NCBI RefSeq assembly: GCF_002209535.1
Contig: NZ_NJIG01000004.1
Span: 186,001-250,000 of the forward strand
Origin: Achromobacter marplatensis
Lineage (GTDB): Bacteria; Pseudomonadota; Gammaproteobacteria; Burkholderiales; Burkholderiaceae_B
DNA: 64,000 nt
Reading direction: 5' to 3'
Part shown: positions 23,665 to 32,129 of the stretch, in pieces
Position numbering within the stretch: the stretch's first letter is position 1
Layout: every line of letters begins with the position of its first letter
Notes under the pieces: generated by a model
Told to the model about the DNA's origin: nothing
The model's database searches: none
Seen by the model: the letters and a program-made list of their open reading frames with translations, nothing else
Program-made: the position numbers and the translations under genes

Positions 23665-24537
23665 TTACACCTTCTTGATCGCGGTCTTGCCGAACAGGCC
23701 GGCGGGCTTGAAGGTCAGAACGAGCAGCAGCAACACCAATCCCGGCACGTCTTTGTACCCCGTCGAAAGATAAAAACCGGTGGTCGTCTCGGCGATCCCC
23801 AGGATCAGCCCACCCACCACGACGCCCATCCCGCTGGACAGGCCGCCGATGATCGCCACGGCGAACGCCTTCAGGCCCAGCACTGCGCCCATGGTGGCGC
23901 CGGTCAGCGTCAGCGGCGCCACCAGCACGCCAGCGAACGCCGCGGTCAGCGACGACAACGCATATGAGAAAGTGATCACCATGCCGGTGTTGATGCCCAT
24001 CAGGCCGGCTGCGTCGCGGTCATTGGAGGTGGCCACGAAGGCCTTGCCGTAGATGGACTTGCGATTGAAGATTTCCACCAGGATCATCATGCCCAGCGCC
24101 CCGAATACGACCAGCAGCTCCATGGGCAGCACGTTGGCGCCGAACACCTGGATCGGCGCCTCGGGCAGCGGGGAGGGGAAGCGCAGGTCGTCGCGGCCCC
24201 AAATGTTTTCGGCCACGTTCTTGAAGATGATCCCCAAGGCGATGGTGGCCATGATCCAGCCGAACTCCGACCGCGTCTTGATGGCCGGCCGCACGCCGAC
24301 CCGTTCGACGAGCGCGCCTTGCGCGAAGCCGAATATGCAGACGATGGGGATCATGACCCAGTAGTTCACGCCCAGGCCGACCAGCGTCAGCCCGACCAGC
24401 GCGCCCAGCATCAGGGCTTCGCCCTGGCCGAAGTTCAGGGTGCCCGACGTGGCGAAAGTAAGCTGGTATCCGAACGCGATGACGGCATAGATCATGCCTA
24501 GCGCGATACCGCTATAGATAAGCTGTAGAAGAATCAT
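23665..24537 (-). CDS. branched-chain amino-acid-type ABC permease (LivH)
   Basis: Pore subunit of 290 aa with eight hydrophobic segments. Features are the N-terminal IALGMIYAVIAFGYQLTFATSGTLNFGQGEA region (LivH hallmark) and the coupling loop VAIIGGLSSGMGVVVGGLILG. It is located between the periplasmic receptor gene upstream and the fused permease-ATPase gene downstream, almost without a gap, so it is co-transcribed. Confidence 0.93.
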   Translation of the reverse strand: MILLQLIYSGIALGMIYAVIAFGYQLTFATSGTLNFGQGEALMLGALVGLTLVGLGVNYWVMIPIVCIFGFAQGALVERVGVRPAIKTRSEFGWIMATIALGIIFKNVAENIWGRDDLRFPSPLPEAPIQVFGANVLPMELLVVFGALGMMILVEIFNRKSIYGKAFVATSNDRDAAGLMGINTGMVITFSYALSSLTAAFAGVLVAPLTLTGATMGAVLGLKAFAVAIIGGLSSGMGVVVGGLILGIAETTTGFYLSTGYKDVPGLVLLLLVLTFKPAGLFGKTAIKKV

Positions 24538-24634
24538 GGTGTGTGTCTTGAGGCGCTGTGTTCCGTCCCAACCCCCTTGGGCAGAACGCTGTTTTCAGGC
24601 GGCTGCATGCCCCGCACCCGATGCCCGGGGCGCG

Positions 24635-24661
24635 GGCGGCGGCGGCCGGGAAGCCGCCGCC
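24635..24661 (-). terminator. hairpin between livK and livH, partial terminator or attenuator
   Basis: Arms GGCGGCGGC (24635-24643) and GCCGCCGCC (24653-24661) with a 9-nt loop, 20 nt after the stop codon of the receptor gene on the minus strand. No strong T-run follows on that strand. It probably limits read-through, so that the receptor is made in excess of the membrane subunits. Confidence 0.55.
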
Positions 24662-24680
24662 TTCCTGCTTTTTTCCAGGC

Positions 24681-25844
24681 TTAGTTGGCCTTGACGACGC
24701 GGCCGCCCTTGACCTCGCCGATGACCACTTCCTTCGCGGTGATCGCGTCGTGGTTGTCGTGCGTGAACGGCTTGTTGTAGGTCATCACCACGCCTTCGAC
24801 CGGCGTTTGCAGGTTTTCAAGCGCTTCGCGGACCTTCGGGCCGTCGGTGGAGTTGGCCTGCTTGATGGCGGCTGCCAGCAGGAAGATCGAGTCGTAGCCC
24901 TGGGCCGCCGACACCGGCGAATCTATGCGGTTGTTCTTGGGCTTGAACTTGGCCAGGTAGGCGTCGATGAATGCCTTGCGCTTGGGGGTGTCAGGGTCCT
25001 GGATGAAGGTCTGCGGCATGCGCGCGCCTTCGCCGTTGGTGCCCGAGTTGTCGATGTAGTTGGCCATCGAGAGCGTCCAGCTGCCGATAATCGGCACCTT
25101 CCAGCCCAGCTTGGTCATGCCGTTGGCGATCTGCGCCAGTTCGGGGCCGATGCCGTAGGTCAGCACGGCTTCGGCGCCGGCGGCCTTGGCCTTCAAAAGC
25201 TGGGCCGTCATGTCGACGTCCTTGATGTTGAACTTTTCGACGGCCACGGCCTTGATGCCCTTGGCGTCCAAGGCCTTTTCCAGGTCTTCGCGGCCCAGCT
25301 GGCCGTAGTTGGTGGAGTCGGCCAGGATCGCGACCTTCTTGTAGCCGCGGCGGGTGATCGCTTCTTCCACGATCATCGGAGCCTGGATGCTGTCATGCGC
25401 CGCGTTGCGGAACACGTAGTTATCGGGGAATTCCGGCGCCTTGAACTGGTGCGTGATCACGCTGCCCGTGGCCACGTTGTTGAACACGGGGATCTTGGCG
25501 TCCTGGTAGAAGCGCTGCGAGGCCAGTGCCACGCCCGTATTGATGTACCCGACCGTGGCCGCGACCTGTTCCTTGTTGATCAGTTCCTGGGCGATCTGCA
25601 CGCCGCGTTCGTTCTTGGCTTCGTCGTCGCGCTCGACGGCAACCAGCTGGCGGCCGAGTACACCGCCGTTCTTATTGATTTCTTCGATGGCCAGACGCAC
25701 GCCGTCGCGCATGCTGACGCCCATGGATGAGGAGCCGCCGGTGTACGGGCCGGCCACGCCGATCTTGATGGGGTCGGCGGCGTAGGACGCGGCCGATGCG
25801 GCAAATGCAAGGGTTCCTGCTAGCAGCTTCAAACGAAAATCCAT
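24681..25844 (-). CDS. branched-chain amino-acid-type periplasmic binding protein (LivK-like)
   Basis: Exported receptor of 387 aa. The signal peptide MDFRLKLLAGTLAFAASAASYA is followed by ADPIKIGVAGPYTGGSSSMG, the classical start of a Leu/Ile/Val-binding fold. Later segments TTDGPKVREALENL and a C-terminal EVKGGRVVKAN fit. It heads the operon livK-livH-livMG-livF. The ligand could be branched-chain or other amino acids, or an amide; the sequence alone does not decide. Confidence 0.9.
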   Translation of the reverse strand: MDFRLKLLAGTLAFAASAASYAADPIKIGVAGPYTGGSSSMGVSMRDGVRLAIEEINKNGGVLGRQLVAVERDDEAKNERGVQIAQELINKEQVAATVGYINTGVALASQRFYQDAKIPVFNNVATGSVITHQFKAPEFPDNYVFRNAAHDSIQAPMIVEEAITRRGYKKVAILADSTNYGQLGREDLEKALDAKGIKAVAVEKFNIKDVDMTAQLLKAKAAGAEAVLTYGIGPELAQIANGMTKLGWKVPIIGSWTLSMANYIDNSGTNGEGARMPQTFIQDPDTPKRKAFIDAYLAKFKPKNNRIDSPVSAAQGYDSIFLLAAAIKQANSTDGPKVREALENLQTPVEGVVMTYNKPFTHDNHDAITAKEVVIGEVKGGRVVKAN

Positions 25845-26178
25845 GGATGTCTCCGTTGTAATTAGATTGACTGCGTGGAAAACCGGTTGCCGGCGCCTGG
25901 CGGCGAGAAATCGATGTTGCGGCGCGCTCCTGTGTTGCGTGTTGTGACTGTCTGCTTAATCGCTTACGCGAATCTGACCCGGCGGGGTTTTTCCGCGTAA
26001 ATACCTAGTACGGGCGCAAGGGGCGCGGGCCAGGCGTTGCAATGCAGCATGGCCAGGCGCGGCAAGCGGGGTCTTGCAGGGGGCCAAGGCGTGCGACGGG
26101 CGGACAGCCGCGTTGGCCGCATGCTAGCCAGCGAGGGGAGCAGTCGCGCGGAAATTCATTCCGCCCGTTACTGGAAAT
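25845..26178. other. intergenic region upstream of the second Liv operon
   Basis: About 334 bp without a gene. It carries the leftward promoter region of livK and the tail of the LysR transcription unit, whose stop codon is at the right edge. I see no clear operator, terminator or repeat. Confidence 0.4.
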
Positions 26179-27120
26179 TTATTCCTGACGGGCCGGCAGG
26201 CCGCATGGCCATTGGGCTGCCTGTTTGCAGACGTCTGCGAGCCATAGGGAAAACGCTTGGACGGCGCGGCCCGGCGGGCGGGACATTTCGGTGCACAGGT
26301 GGTACTGGGATTCACCGGGGATGTCGATGTCCAGCACGCGCACCAGCTTGCCCTCATCCAGCCATTCCGCGGCCAGGGTGCGGCGGGTCAGTGCCAGCCC
26401 CTGGCCGGCGCGGGCGGCGGCCAGCATCATCCCCAGATCCACCAGCCAGACCCCGCGCGAGGGTTCAGGCCAGTCCAGGCCGGCCGCGTCCAGCCAGGGG
26501 CGCCAGGGCTCCATCGGGCAGCGCAGCAGGTCGGCATGAGCCAGGTCCGCGGGGCGATTGAACGGGCCGTGCGTGGCAAGATACGACGGCGAGCAGACGG
26601 CGAACACGGGGTCGGCCGTGAGCTGGCGCGCGTGCAGGCCGGGATACTTGCCGCTACCGAACCGTACCCAGACGTCGGCGTTGGGCGGCATGATGTCCAG
26701 ATAGGGGATAGACAACATGATCTCCAGCTCGACGTCCGGATGCGCGGCGGTGAAGCCGGGCAGGTAAGGGATCAGCACCTGGCGGGCAAAGGTGGGTGTC
26801 GAGACGACGCGTAGCGGTTCCGGCTTGGGTTCGCCGCGCTTGTGCAGCGAGGCGTCCGACAGCAGGTCCAGCGCGGTGCGCACCTGGTTCAGGTAGTCGC
26901 GCCCGGCGGCGCTGAGCGTGGCGCCCCGGCTGCTGCGGATGAAGAGCGAGACGTCCAGCAGGGCTTCCAGCGCGGCGATGCGCTTGCCGATGGCGCTGGC
27001 GGTGACGAAAAGTTCTTCGCTCGCGCGTTCGAAAGAGCCCAGGCGGGCGGCCGCTTCGAATGCCTGGATGGCAGCCAGCGGCGGCAGCCGCACATCTTTG
27101 GAAGGAGAGGGTCCGCGCAT
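26179..27120 (-). CDS. LysR-family regulator (GcvA-like)
   Basis: 313-aa regulator with an N-terminal helix-turn-helix (LPPLAAIQAFEAAARLGSFERASEELFVTASAIGKRIAALE, residues about 10-50) and a C-terminal periplasmic-binding-like effector domain. RLPPLAAIQAFEAAAR is typical of the GcvA subgroup. Start at ATG 27120. It is on the same strand as the Liv operon and 334 bp upstream of it, so control of that operon is possible but unproven. The effector is unknown. Confidence 0.85.
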   Translation of the reverse strand: MRGPSPSKDVRLPPLAAIQAFEAAARLGSFERASEELFVTASAIGKRIAALEALLDVSLFIRSSRGATLSAAGRDYLNQVRTALDLLSDASLHKRGEPKPEPLRVVSTPTFARQVLIPYLPGFTAAHPDVELEIMLSIPYLDIMPPNADVWVRFGSGKYPGLHARQLTADPVFAVCSPSYLATHGPFNRPADLAHADLLRCPMEPWRPWLDAAGLDWPEPSRGVWLVDLGMMLAAARAGQGLALTRRTLAAEWLDEGKLVRVLDIDIPGESQYHLCTEMSRPPGRAVQAFSLWLADVCKQAAQWPCGLPARQE

Positions 27121-27231
27121 GATCGTCTGGCGGGCCGGCCGTGCGCCCGACGAAAAAGTGGCAACGGAGAGATTATAAAAGTGATGGCGGCGCACCGTCC
27201 GAGCGCGCCGCCCTGATGCGGAAAGCGGGCC

Positions 27232-27864
27232 TTAGACGCCCTTGATGGCCAGGCTGACCGCCAGCCCGGCCATGACCACGGCGATGACGCCGTCCAGGAT
27301 GCGCCAGGCCGAGGCGCTGGCGAAGAAGCGGGCGAACAGGCGTGAGCCGATGCCCAGCACGGCCAGCCACAGCAGGCTGGCGGTGAAGGCGCCGGCGGCG
27401 AACGCCATGCGGGCGTCCTCGAAGCCGTGCGCCAATGAGCCCACCACCACCATGTCGAGCCAGAAATGGGGGTTCAGCAGCGAAAAGCCCAGCGCGCCCA
27501 GCATGGCGGCGCGACGCGACGGTACTACGTCGCGTGCGGCGGCCAAGCCGCCCGTGGCCGTCCAGGCGCGGCGGGCCGATTGCACGGCGTACCAGGTCAG
27601 GAAGGCCACGCCGAACCACAGCACGGCGGTCGTCAGCCAGGGGAACCAGGCCGTCAGCGCCTGCAGCCCGGAAACGCTGGCGAAGATGAACACGGCGTCG
27701 ATCAGCGCGCAGATGGCCACGACGCTGAGCAGATGCGCCCGCATCAGGCCTTGGCGCAGGATAAAGGCGCTTTGCGCGCCCACGACGGCGAACAGGCCCA
27801 GCCCGGTGGCGGTTCCGCTGGCCCAGGCGGTCAGGAAGAGGGGGGATGACAAGGTGGCGAACAT
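27232..27864 (-). CDS. argO: arginine/lysine exporter, LysE/ArgO family
   Basis: Inner-membrane exporter of 210 aa with six hydrophobic segments. The N-terminal segment GLGLFAVVGAQSAFILRQGL and the mid-protein NPHFWLDMVVVG motif are those of LysE/ArgO basic amino acid exporters. It is divergent from an ArgP/LysG-type LysR regulator, the classical regulatory pairing in which lysine or arginine sensed by ArgP induces export. Confidence 0.88.
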   Translation of the reverse strand: MFATLSSPLFLTAWASGTATGLGLFAVVGAQSAFILRQGLMRAHLLSVVAICALIDAVFIFASVSGLQALTAWFPWLTTAVLWFGVAFLTWYAVQSARRAWTATGGLAAARDVVPSRRAAMLGALGFSLLNPHFWLDMVVVGSLAHGFEDARMAFAAGAFTASLLWLAVLGIGSRLFARFFASASAWRILDGVIAVVMAGLAVSLAIKGV

Positions 27865-28012
27865 GATGCAAATACCTGTAACTGCAACGCCTGTGGCGGC
27901 GCTTTGATGATGGTTCCAGAGGCATTGCGCACTCTGGTGATAGCGTATTTTCCCTTGCGCGCCAGATGAAATACAGCTAATTTTCCTTCACTATATTAAG
28001 TAAAACTAATCC

Positions 28013-28912
28013 ATGAAACTCGATCACGGCAACTTGCGGGCGCTGGCCGCCGTTGTGCGCGAAGGCAGCTTCGAGCGCGCCGCGCTGTCCCTGAGCGTGA
28101 CGCCGTCGGCGGTGTCGCAACGAATCAAGGCGCTGGAGGACCGCATGGGCCGCTTGCTGGTCCAGCGCACCGTGCCGGCGGCCGCTACGGCGGACGGCCA
28201 GGTGCTGGTGCAACTGGCGGAACAGACGGCGCTGCTGGAACACGATGCGCTGAATCGGCTGGGCGTGTCGGACGACGAGGTTCCCCACGCCAGCATCCCC
28301 ATCGCGGTCAATCACGACAGCCTGGAGACCTGGTTCGTCGACGCGGCCCTGCAGTTTTCGGCCCGGACGCGGGCCACGCTGGACATGCTGTCCGAAGACC
28401 AGGACCACACGGCGGCACTGTTGCGCAACGGGTCGGTGCTCGGCGCCGTGACCACGCTGGCCGATCCCGTGCAGGGTTGCCGCATCCACGCGCTGGGCAG
28501 CATGCGTTACGTGGCGACCTGCACGCCGGATTTCCACAAGCGCTATTTCGCCCATGGGGTCAACGCGCAGACGTTGGCGGAAGCGCCGGTGCTGGTGTTC
28601 AACCGCAAGGACGCCCTGCAGGCGCGGTTCGCGCACAAGATCTCGGACCCGGCGCCGTGGCAGCCGCCTGTCTGGTGGGTGCCTTCCACGCGCGCGTTCG
28701 TGCAGGCCACGCTGGGCGGGCTGGGCTGGACGATGAATCCGCTGCCGCTGGTTCAAGAACACCTTGATGCCGGTCAGCTGATGCTGCTTCGGGGCCGCGC
28801 CTGGGAGGATGTGCCGCTGTATTGGCAGCATTGGCGGGTAAACTCCGAGGCGATGGAAGCCTTGACCGATTCGGTTCTGTCGGCCGCCCGCAGCTTGGTC
28901 CGGCGGCGTTAA
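28013..28912 (+). CDS. argP: LysR-family regulator ArgP/LysG
   Basis: 299-aa regulator with an N-terminal winged helix. The sequence LDHGNLRALAAVVREGSFERAA and SVTPSAVSQRIKALEDRMG is typical of ArgP/IciA/LysG proteins, which keep AVSQRIKALE. The effector domain shows NHDSLETWFVDA, also characteristic. It faces argO across a 148-bp gap. It should bind there and activate argO in response to basic amino acids. The next gene (copper chaperone) begins 20 nt downstream and may be read through. Confidence 0.9.
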   Translation: MKLDHGNLRALAAVVREGSFERAALSLSVTPSAVSQRIKALEDRMGRLLVQRTVPAAATADGQVLVQLAEQTALLEHDALNRLGVSDDEVPHASIPIAVNHDSLETWFVDAALQFSARTRATLDMLSEDQDHTAALLRNGSVLGAVTTLADPVQGCRIHALGSMRYVATCTPDFHKRYFAHGVNAQTLAEAPVLVFNRKDALQARFAHKISDPAPWQPPVWWVPSTRAFVQATLGGLGWTMNPLPLVQEHLDAGQLMLLRGRAWEDVPLYWQHWRVNSEAMEALTDSVLSAARSLVRRR

Positions 28913-28931
28913 CCCACTAGGAGGACACCCC

Positions 28932-29432
28932 ATGAACATCCGCAAGTTCGCACTCATTGCCGCCCTGGGCCTGTGTACGGCCGGTTCGGCGTGGGCGAAG
29001 GACTACAAGGTCGGCCAGATCGAAATCGACGACCTCTGGGTCCGCGCGTCGGCGCCGGGCCAGTCCAATGGTGCGGGGTATATGGATATCGACAACGATG
29101 CCAAGACGGAAGACCGCCTGCTGTCGGTGTCGTCAGAGGCCGCCGAGCGGGTCGAACTGCACACCGTGCAGACGGAAAACGGCGTGTCGAAGATGCGCCA
29201 GGTCGAAGGCGGCATTGCGCTGCCCGCCGATACCGAGGTCAAGCTCAGCCCGGGCGGCTATCACGTCATGTTCATCAAGCTGAAGGCGCCGTTCGCTGAC
29301 GGCGCAACCGTGCCGGCCACCTTGAAGTTCGAAAAGGCGGGCGAAGTCGCGGTGCAATTCAAGGTCAAGCCGGCCTCGCACAACCCCGGCATGAGCCACG
29401 GCGGCATGGACCACGGCGCGATGAAACACTAA
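28932..29432 (+). CDS. periplasmic copper chaperone PCu(A)C
   Basis: 166-aa exported cupredoxin-like protein that carries Cu(I), usually to the CuA or CuB site of cytochrome oxidase. The signal peptide ends near GSAWAKDY. The copper motif is visible: ELHTVQTENGVSKM gives H-X10-M and GGYHVMF gives HXM. An additional His/Met-rich tail (HNPGMSHGGMDHGAMKH) is likely another copper site and is a common extension. No ScoI or oxidase gene is adjacent. An AGGAGG precedes the ATG. Confidence 0.88.
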   Translation: MNIRKFALIAALGLCTAGSAWAKDYKVGQIEIDDLWVRASAPGQSNGAGYMDIDNDAKTEDRLLSVSSEAAERVELHTVQTENGVSKMRQVEGGIALPADTEVKLSPGGYHVMFIKLKAPFADGATVPATLKFEKAGEVAVQFKVKPASHNPGMSHGGMDHGAMKH

Positions 29433-29533
29433 GCGCCCGCGCTGCCCGCGCCTGCTGTCGCGGGTGTGTTTCACCTGAACAGACTCTCAATCGGGCAAGT
29501 CTGTCCCGACCAGAGGCAGGTCTACCCCAATCG

Positions 29534-29611
29534 GGGCCGCGCGGAGCCGGCTTCGCCGGTCCGCAGCGGCGCCCCCCTGGGGGGGAAGCGCGCAGCGCTG
29601 CGGGGGGGGGG
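29534..29611. repeat. dispersed GC-rich element E, copy 1
   Basis: About 78 bp with nested palindromes (GGAGCCGGCTTCGCCGGTCC-type, GCGCCCCCCTGGGGGG-type and GCGCAGCGCTGCG-type). It ends in a ten-G run three bases from the gdhA stop codon. It is nearly identical to 49381-49454, which abuts argB in the same relation. It could act as a 3'-end structure for gdhA mRNA. Confidence 0.75.
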
Positions 29612-29614
29612 AGG

Positions 29615-30961
29615 TTAATACAGCCCTTGCTGACGCATCGCGTCGGCCACCTTCACGAAACCGGCAATGTTGGCACCGTCCAGGTAGTTGACGTATTCAC
29701 GCTCGCTGTGGCCGTGACGCACGCAGTTCTCGTGGATGTCGCGCATGATGGCGTGCAGGCGGGCGTCGACCTCTTCGCGCGTCCAGGCCAGGCGGGCGGA
29801 GTTCTGGGCCATTTCCAGGCCCGACACGGCCACGCCGCCGGCGTTGGTGGCCTTGCCCGGGGCATACAGCACGCGGGCGGCGATGAAGGCCTTGGCGGCT
29901 TCCAGCGTGGCCGGCATGTTGGCGCCTTCCGCCACGCACAGCACGCCGTTCTTGATCAGCGTTTGCGCATCGGCCAGTTCCAGTTCGTTTTGCGTCGCGC
30001 ACGGCAGGGCCACGTCGACAGGCACGTGCCACGGGCGCTTGCCGGCTTCGTACTTCAGGCCGAATTGCTGGGCATACGTGTCCAGGCGGCCGCGCAGGTC
30101 GTTCTTGATGTGCATCAGGGCGACCAGCTTCTCGTGCGTGAAGCCGGCTTCGTCCACCACGGTGCCGTTGGAGTCCGACACGGTGACGACCTTGGCGCCC
30201 AGCGACATGGCCTTCTCGATGGCGTATTGCGCCACGTTGCCCGACCCCGAGACCGACACGCGCAGGCCGTCGAAGGACTTGCCCACGCGCTTGAGCATCT
30301 CTTCAGCGAAATACACGGTGCCGTAGCCGGTGGCTTCGGGGCGAATCAGGCTGCCGCCGAAGGTCAGGCCCTTGCCCGTGAAGACGCTGGCGGTGGAATT
30401 CGACAGCTTTTTCATCATGCCGGCCATGAAGCCGACTTCGCGCGCACCCACGCCGATGTCGCCGGCCGGCACGTCGGTGTCCGGACCCAGGTGGCGATAC
30501 AGTTCGATCATCAGCGCCTGGCAGAAGCGCATGACTTCAGCATCGGACTTGCCCTTGGGGTCGAAGTCCGAACCGCCCTTGCCGCCGCCCATGGGCAGCG
30601 TGGTCAGCGAGTTCTTCAGCGTCTGTTCGAATGCCAGGAACTTCAGGATGGACAGGTTCACCGAGGGGTGGAAACGCATGCCGCCCTTGTACGGGCCGAT
30701 GGCCGAGCTGTGCTGGATGCGGAAAGCGCGGTTGACCTGGGCACGGCCCTGATCATCGGTCCAGCACACGCGGAACTGGATCACACGTTCCGGTTCCACC
30801 AGACGCTCAAGCAGCGCGTGCTCGGCATAGTGAGGGTGCTTCTCGATGAAAGGCCACAGGCTCAGCATCACCTCCTGGACGGCTTGCATGAACTCAGGCT
30901 GCTGCGGGTCGCGCGCGGCGACGCCACGCAGGAAGTCGTCCAGACTCTGCACTTTCAACAT
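29615..30961 (-). CDS. gdhA: NADP-specific glutamate dehydrogenase
   Basis: 448-aa hexameric-type enzyme for ammonium assimilation: 2-oxoglutarate plus NH4+ plus NADPH gives glutamate. The length and N-terminus (SLDDFLRGVAARDPQQPEFMQAVQEV) match the microbial NADP form. The catalytic lysine region reads LPMGGGKGGSDFDPKGKSD, and the dinucleotide-binding loop VSVSGSGNVAQYAIEKA lies in the second domain. It is monocistronic. Upstream are NtrC-like palindromes; downstream is a repeat element. AGGAG precedes the start. Confidence 0.96.
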   Translation of the reverse strand: MLKVQSLDDFLRGVAARDPQQPEFMQAVQEVMLSLWPFIEKHPHYAEHALLERLVEPERVIQFRVCWTDDQGRAQVNRAFRIQHSSAIGPYKGGMRFHPSVNLSILKFLAFEQTLKNSLTTLPMGGGKGGSDFDPKGKSDAEVMRFCQALMIELYRHLGPDTDVPAGDIGVGAREVGFMAGMMKKLSNSTASVFTGKGLTFGGSLIRPEATGYGTVYFAEEMLKRVGKSFDGLRVSVSGSGNVAQYAIEKAMSLGAKVVTVSDSNGTVVDEAGFTHEKLVALMHIKNDLRGRLDTYAQQFGLKYEAGKRPWHVPVDVALPCATQNELELADAQTLIKNGVLCVAEGANMPATLEAAKAFIAARVLYAPGKATNAGGVAVSGLEMAQNSARLAWTREEVDARLHAIMRDIHENCVRHGHSEREYVNYLDGANIAGFVKVADAMRQQGLY

Positions 30962-31026
30962 GATCTCCTCGGGGGTGCTTCGAACAGGTGCGGGTGTGCG
31001 CCGTTTTGGGGCGCGAATTATTTGTT

Positions 31027-31055
31027 CTGGTGCATTTATCGCACCAGCATGGTGC
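31027..31055 (-). promoter_or_regulatory. overlapping NtrC-like palindromes upstream of gdhA
   Basis: GCACC-N5-GGTGC (31041-31055) matches the inner part of the NtrC consensus, and CTGGTGC (31027-31033) pairs with GCACCAG (31041-31047). On the minus strand, TGGTGCG-N4-ATGCA also fits the sigma-54 -24/-12 pattern with one mismatch. The site is about 70-95 bp before the gdhA start codon. Nitrogen control is plausible but unproven. Confidence 0.45.
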
Positions 31056-31142
31056 GGAATTGTAGGGGCAAATTGTTGCCCTGCGCAAAGCCGGAAACGC
31101 CGCCATCACCTTGATATCTAAGCACTTTTCTATGTCTTATAT

Positions 31143-31241
31143 TGGGGACATATTAAATCACACGGAACAGGGTTTACAGGGGTGAAGACGTGATCCGACG
31201 GCGTTAGCCTTGTATTTACAGGGAAAATAAATATGTCCCCA
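31143..31241. repeat. inverted repeat bounded by TGGGGACATATT
   Basis: Arms TGGGGACATATT (31143-31154) and AATATGTCCCCA (31230-31241) bound a 99-bp segment. A third related end, ATACGTCCCCATTAAT, begins near 31344. It looks like a small non-autonomous mobile or REP-like remnant. There is no coding sequence inside, and the local base composition is more AT-rich than the neighbours. Confidence 0.55.
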
Positions 31242-31294
31242 TTTTATGTCTTGATGTACGGGGGCTGCGAAATGGCGCATCCCTCAGTAAATAA

Positions 31295-31329
31295 GGGGCT
31301 CGCGGCGGTATCCGCGTGTCCTGAGCCCC
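31295..31329 (-). terminator. hairpin terminator candidate for the LysE-family gene
   Basis: GGGGCTC (31295-31301) pairs with GAGCCCC (31323-31329) around an inner CGCGG/CCGCG stem. On the minus strand it is followed by TTATTT. It lies about 65 bp downstream of the LysE-family stop codon. Confidence 0.5.
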
Positions 31330-31392
31330 GTTCTTTCTCTACTATACGTCCCCATTAATTATTTGAGAAAGATCACTTGAATTGGCGCGGAA

Positions 31393-32004
31393 TCAGACCT
31401 GCACGACCGCCAGCGCGGCGCCCAATGCCATCAAGATGGCGCCCACCACCCGGTCAGCGGTGCGTTGGTGGTCCAGCAGCAGCCGGCGCAGGATGACCGA
31501 CGACACCGACCACGCCACCACGCTGAACCACACCCAATGTGCGAAGGACATGAACAGCCCGTAGCCGAACTGCTGGGGCAACGGCGTGCCCGGCGCCACC
31601 ACCTGCGTGTAGGTGCTGATGACGAACAGGGTGGTCTTGGGATTCAGCGCATTGGTCAGGAAGCCGCTGTACAGCGCCTGCCAGGCCGAAATCGGGGGGC
31701 GCGCCGACAGGTCCCGGCTGACCGGCGTGCGGTTGAAGAAGGTCTTCCAACCCATATAGACCAGATAGCAGGCGCCCGCCAGTTTGATGCCTTGCAACAC
31801 GGGCTGCGCGTAATGGGCCAGCAAGCTCACGCCGAACATCGTATAGAACACGTGGACCTGCACGCCCAGGGCGATGCCGAGCGCACAGACAAGGCCCGTG
31901 CGCCGGCCGAACAGGTAGCTGTATCGGGTCACCATTGCAAAGTCCGGCCCCGGACTGATGACGGCAAGGACGGTGATGAGGGCAACGGCGATCAGTTCGG
32001 TCAT
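31393..32004 (-). CDS. LysE/RhtB-family amino acid exporter
   Basis: 203-aa inner-membrane protein with six hydrophobic segments. It begins MTELIAVALITVLAVISPGPDFAMVTRYS, where SPGPD is the RhtB/LysE hallmark. LNPKTTLFVISTYTQVV is the second conserved block. Likely effluxes homoserine, threonine or another neutral amino acid. Start at ATG 32004; 32031 would add a non-conserved prefix. It is divergent from a LysR gene that probably regulates it. Confidence 0.88.
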   Translation of the reverse strand: MTELIAVALITVLAVISPGPDFAMVTRYSYLFGRRTGLVCALGIALGVQVHVFYTMFGVSLLAHYAQPVLQGIKLAGACYLVYMGWKTFFNRTPVSRDLSARPPISAWQALYSGFLTNALNPKTTLFVISTYTQVVAPGTPLPQQFGYGLFMSFAHWVWFSVVAWSVSSVILRRLLLDHQRTADRVVGAILMALGAALAVVQV

Positions 32005-32129
32005 GGCAGCGGCGGCGGAAAAGGCGCGCAATAGAGGCTTCGGAAAGGGTGCTCATTCTGTGATGCTGGCGCGGCAATGAAAAACGATTTTTAATGCCTG
32101 ATATCCGTTAGAAAAAATCACCTATTGCG

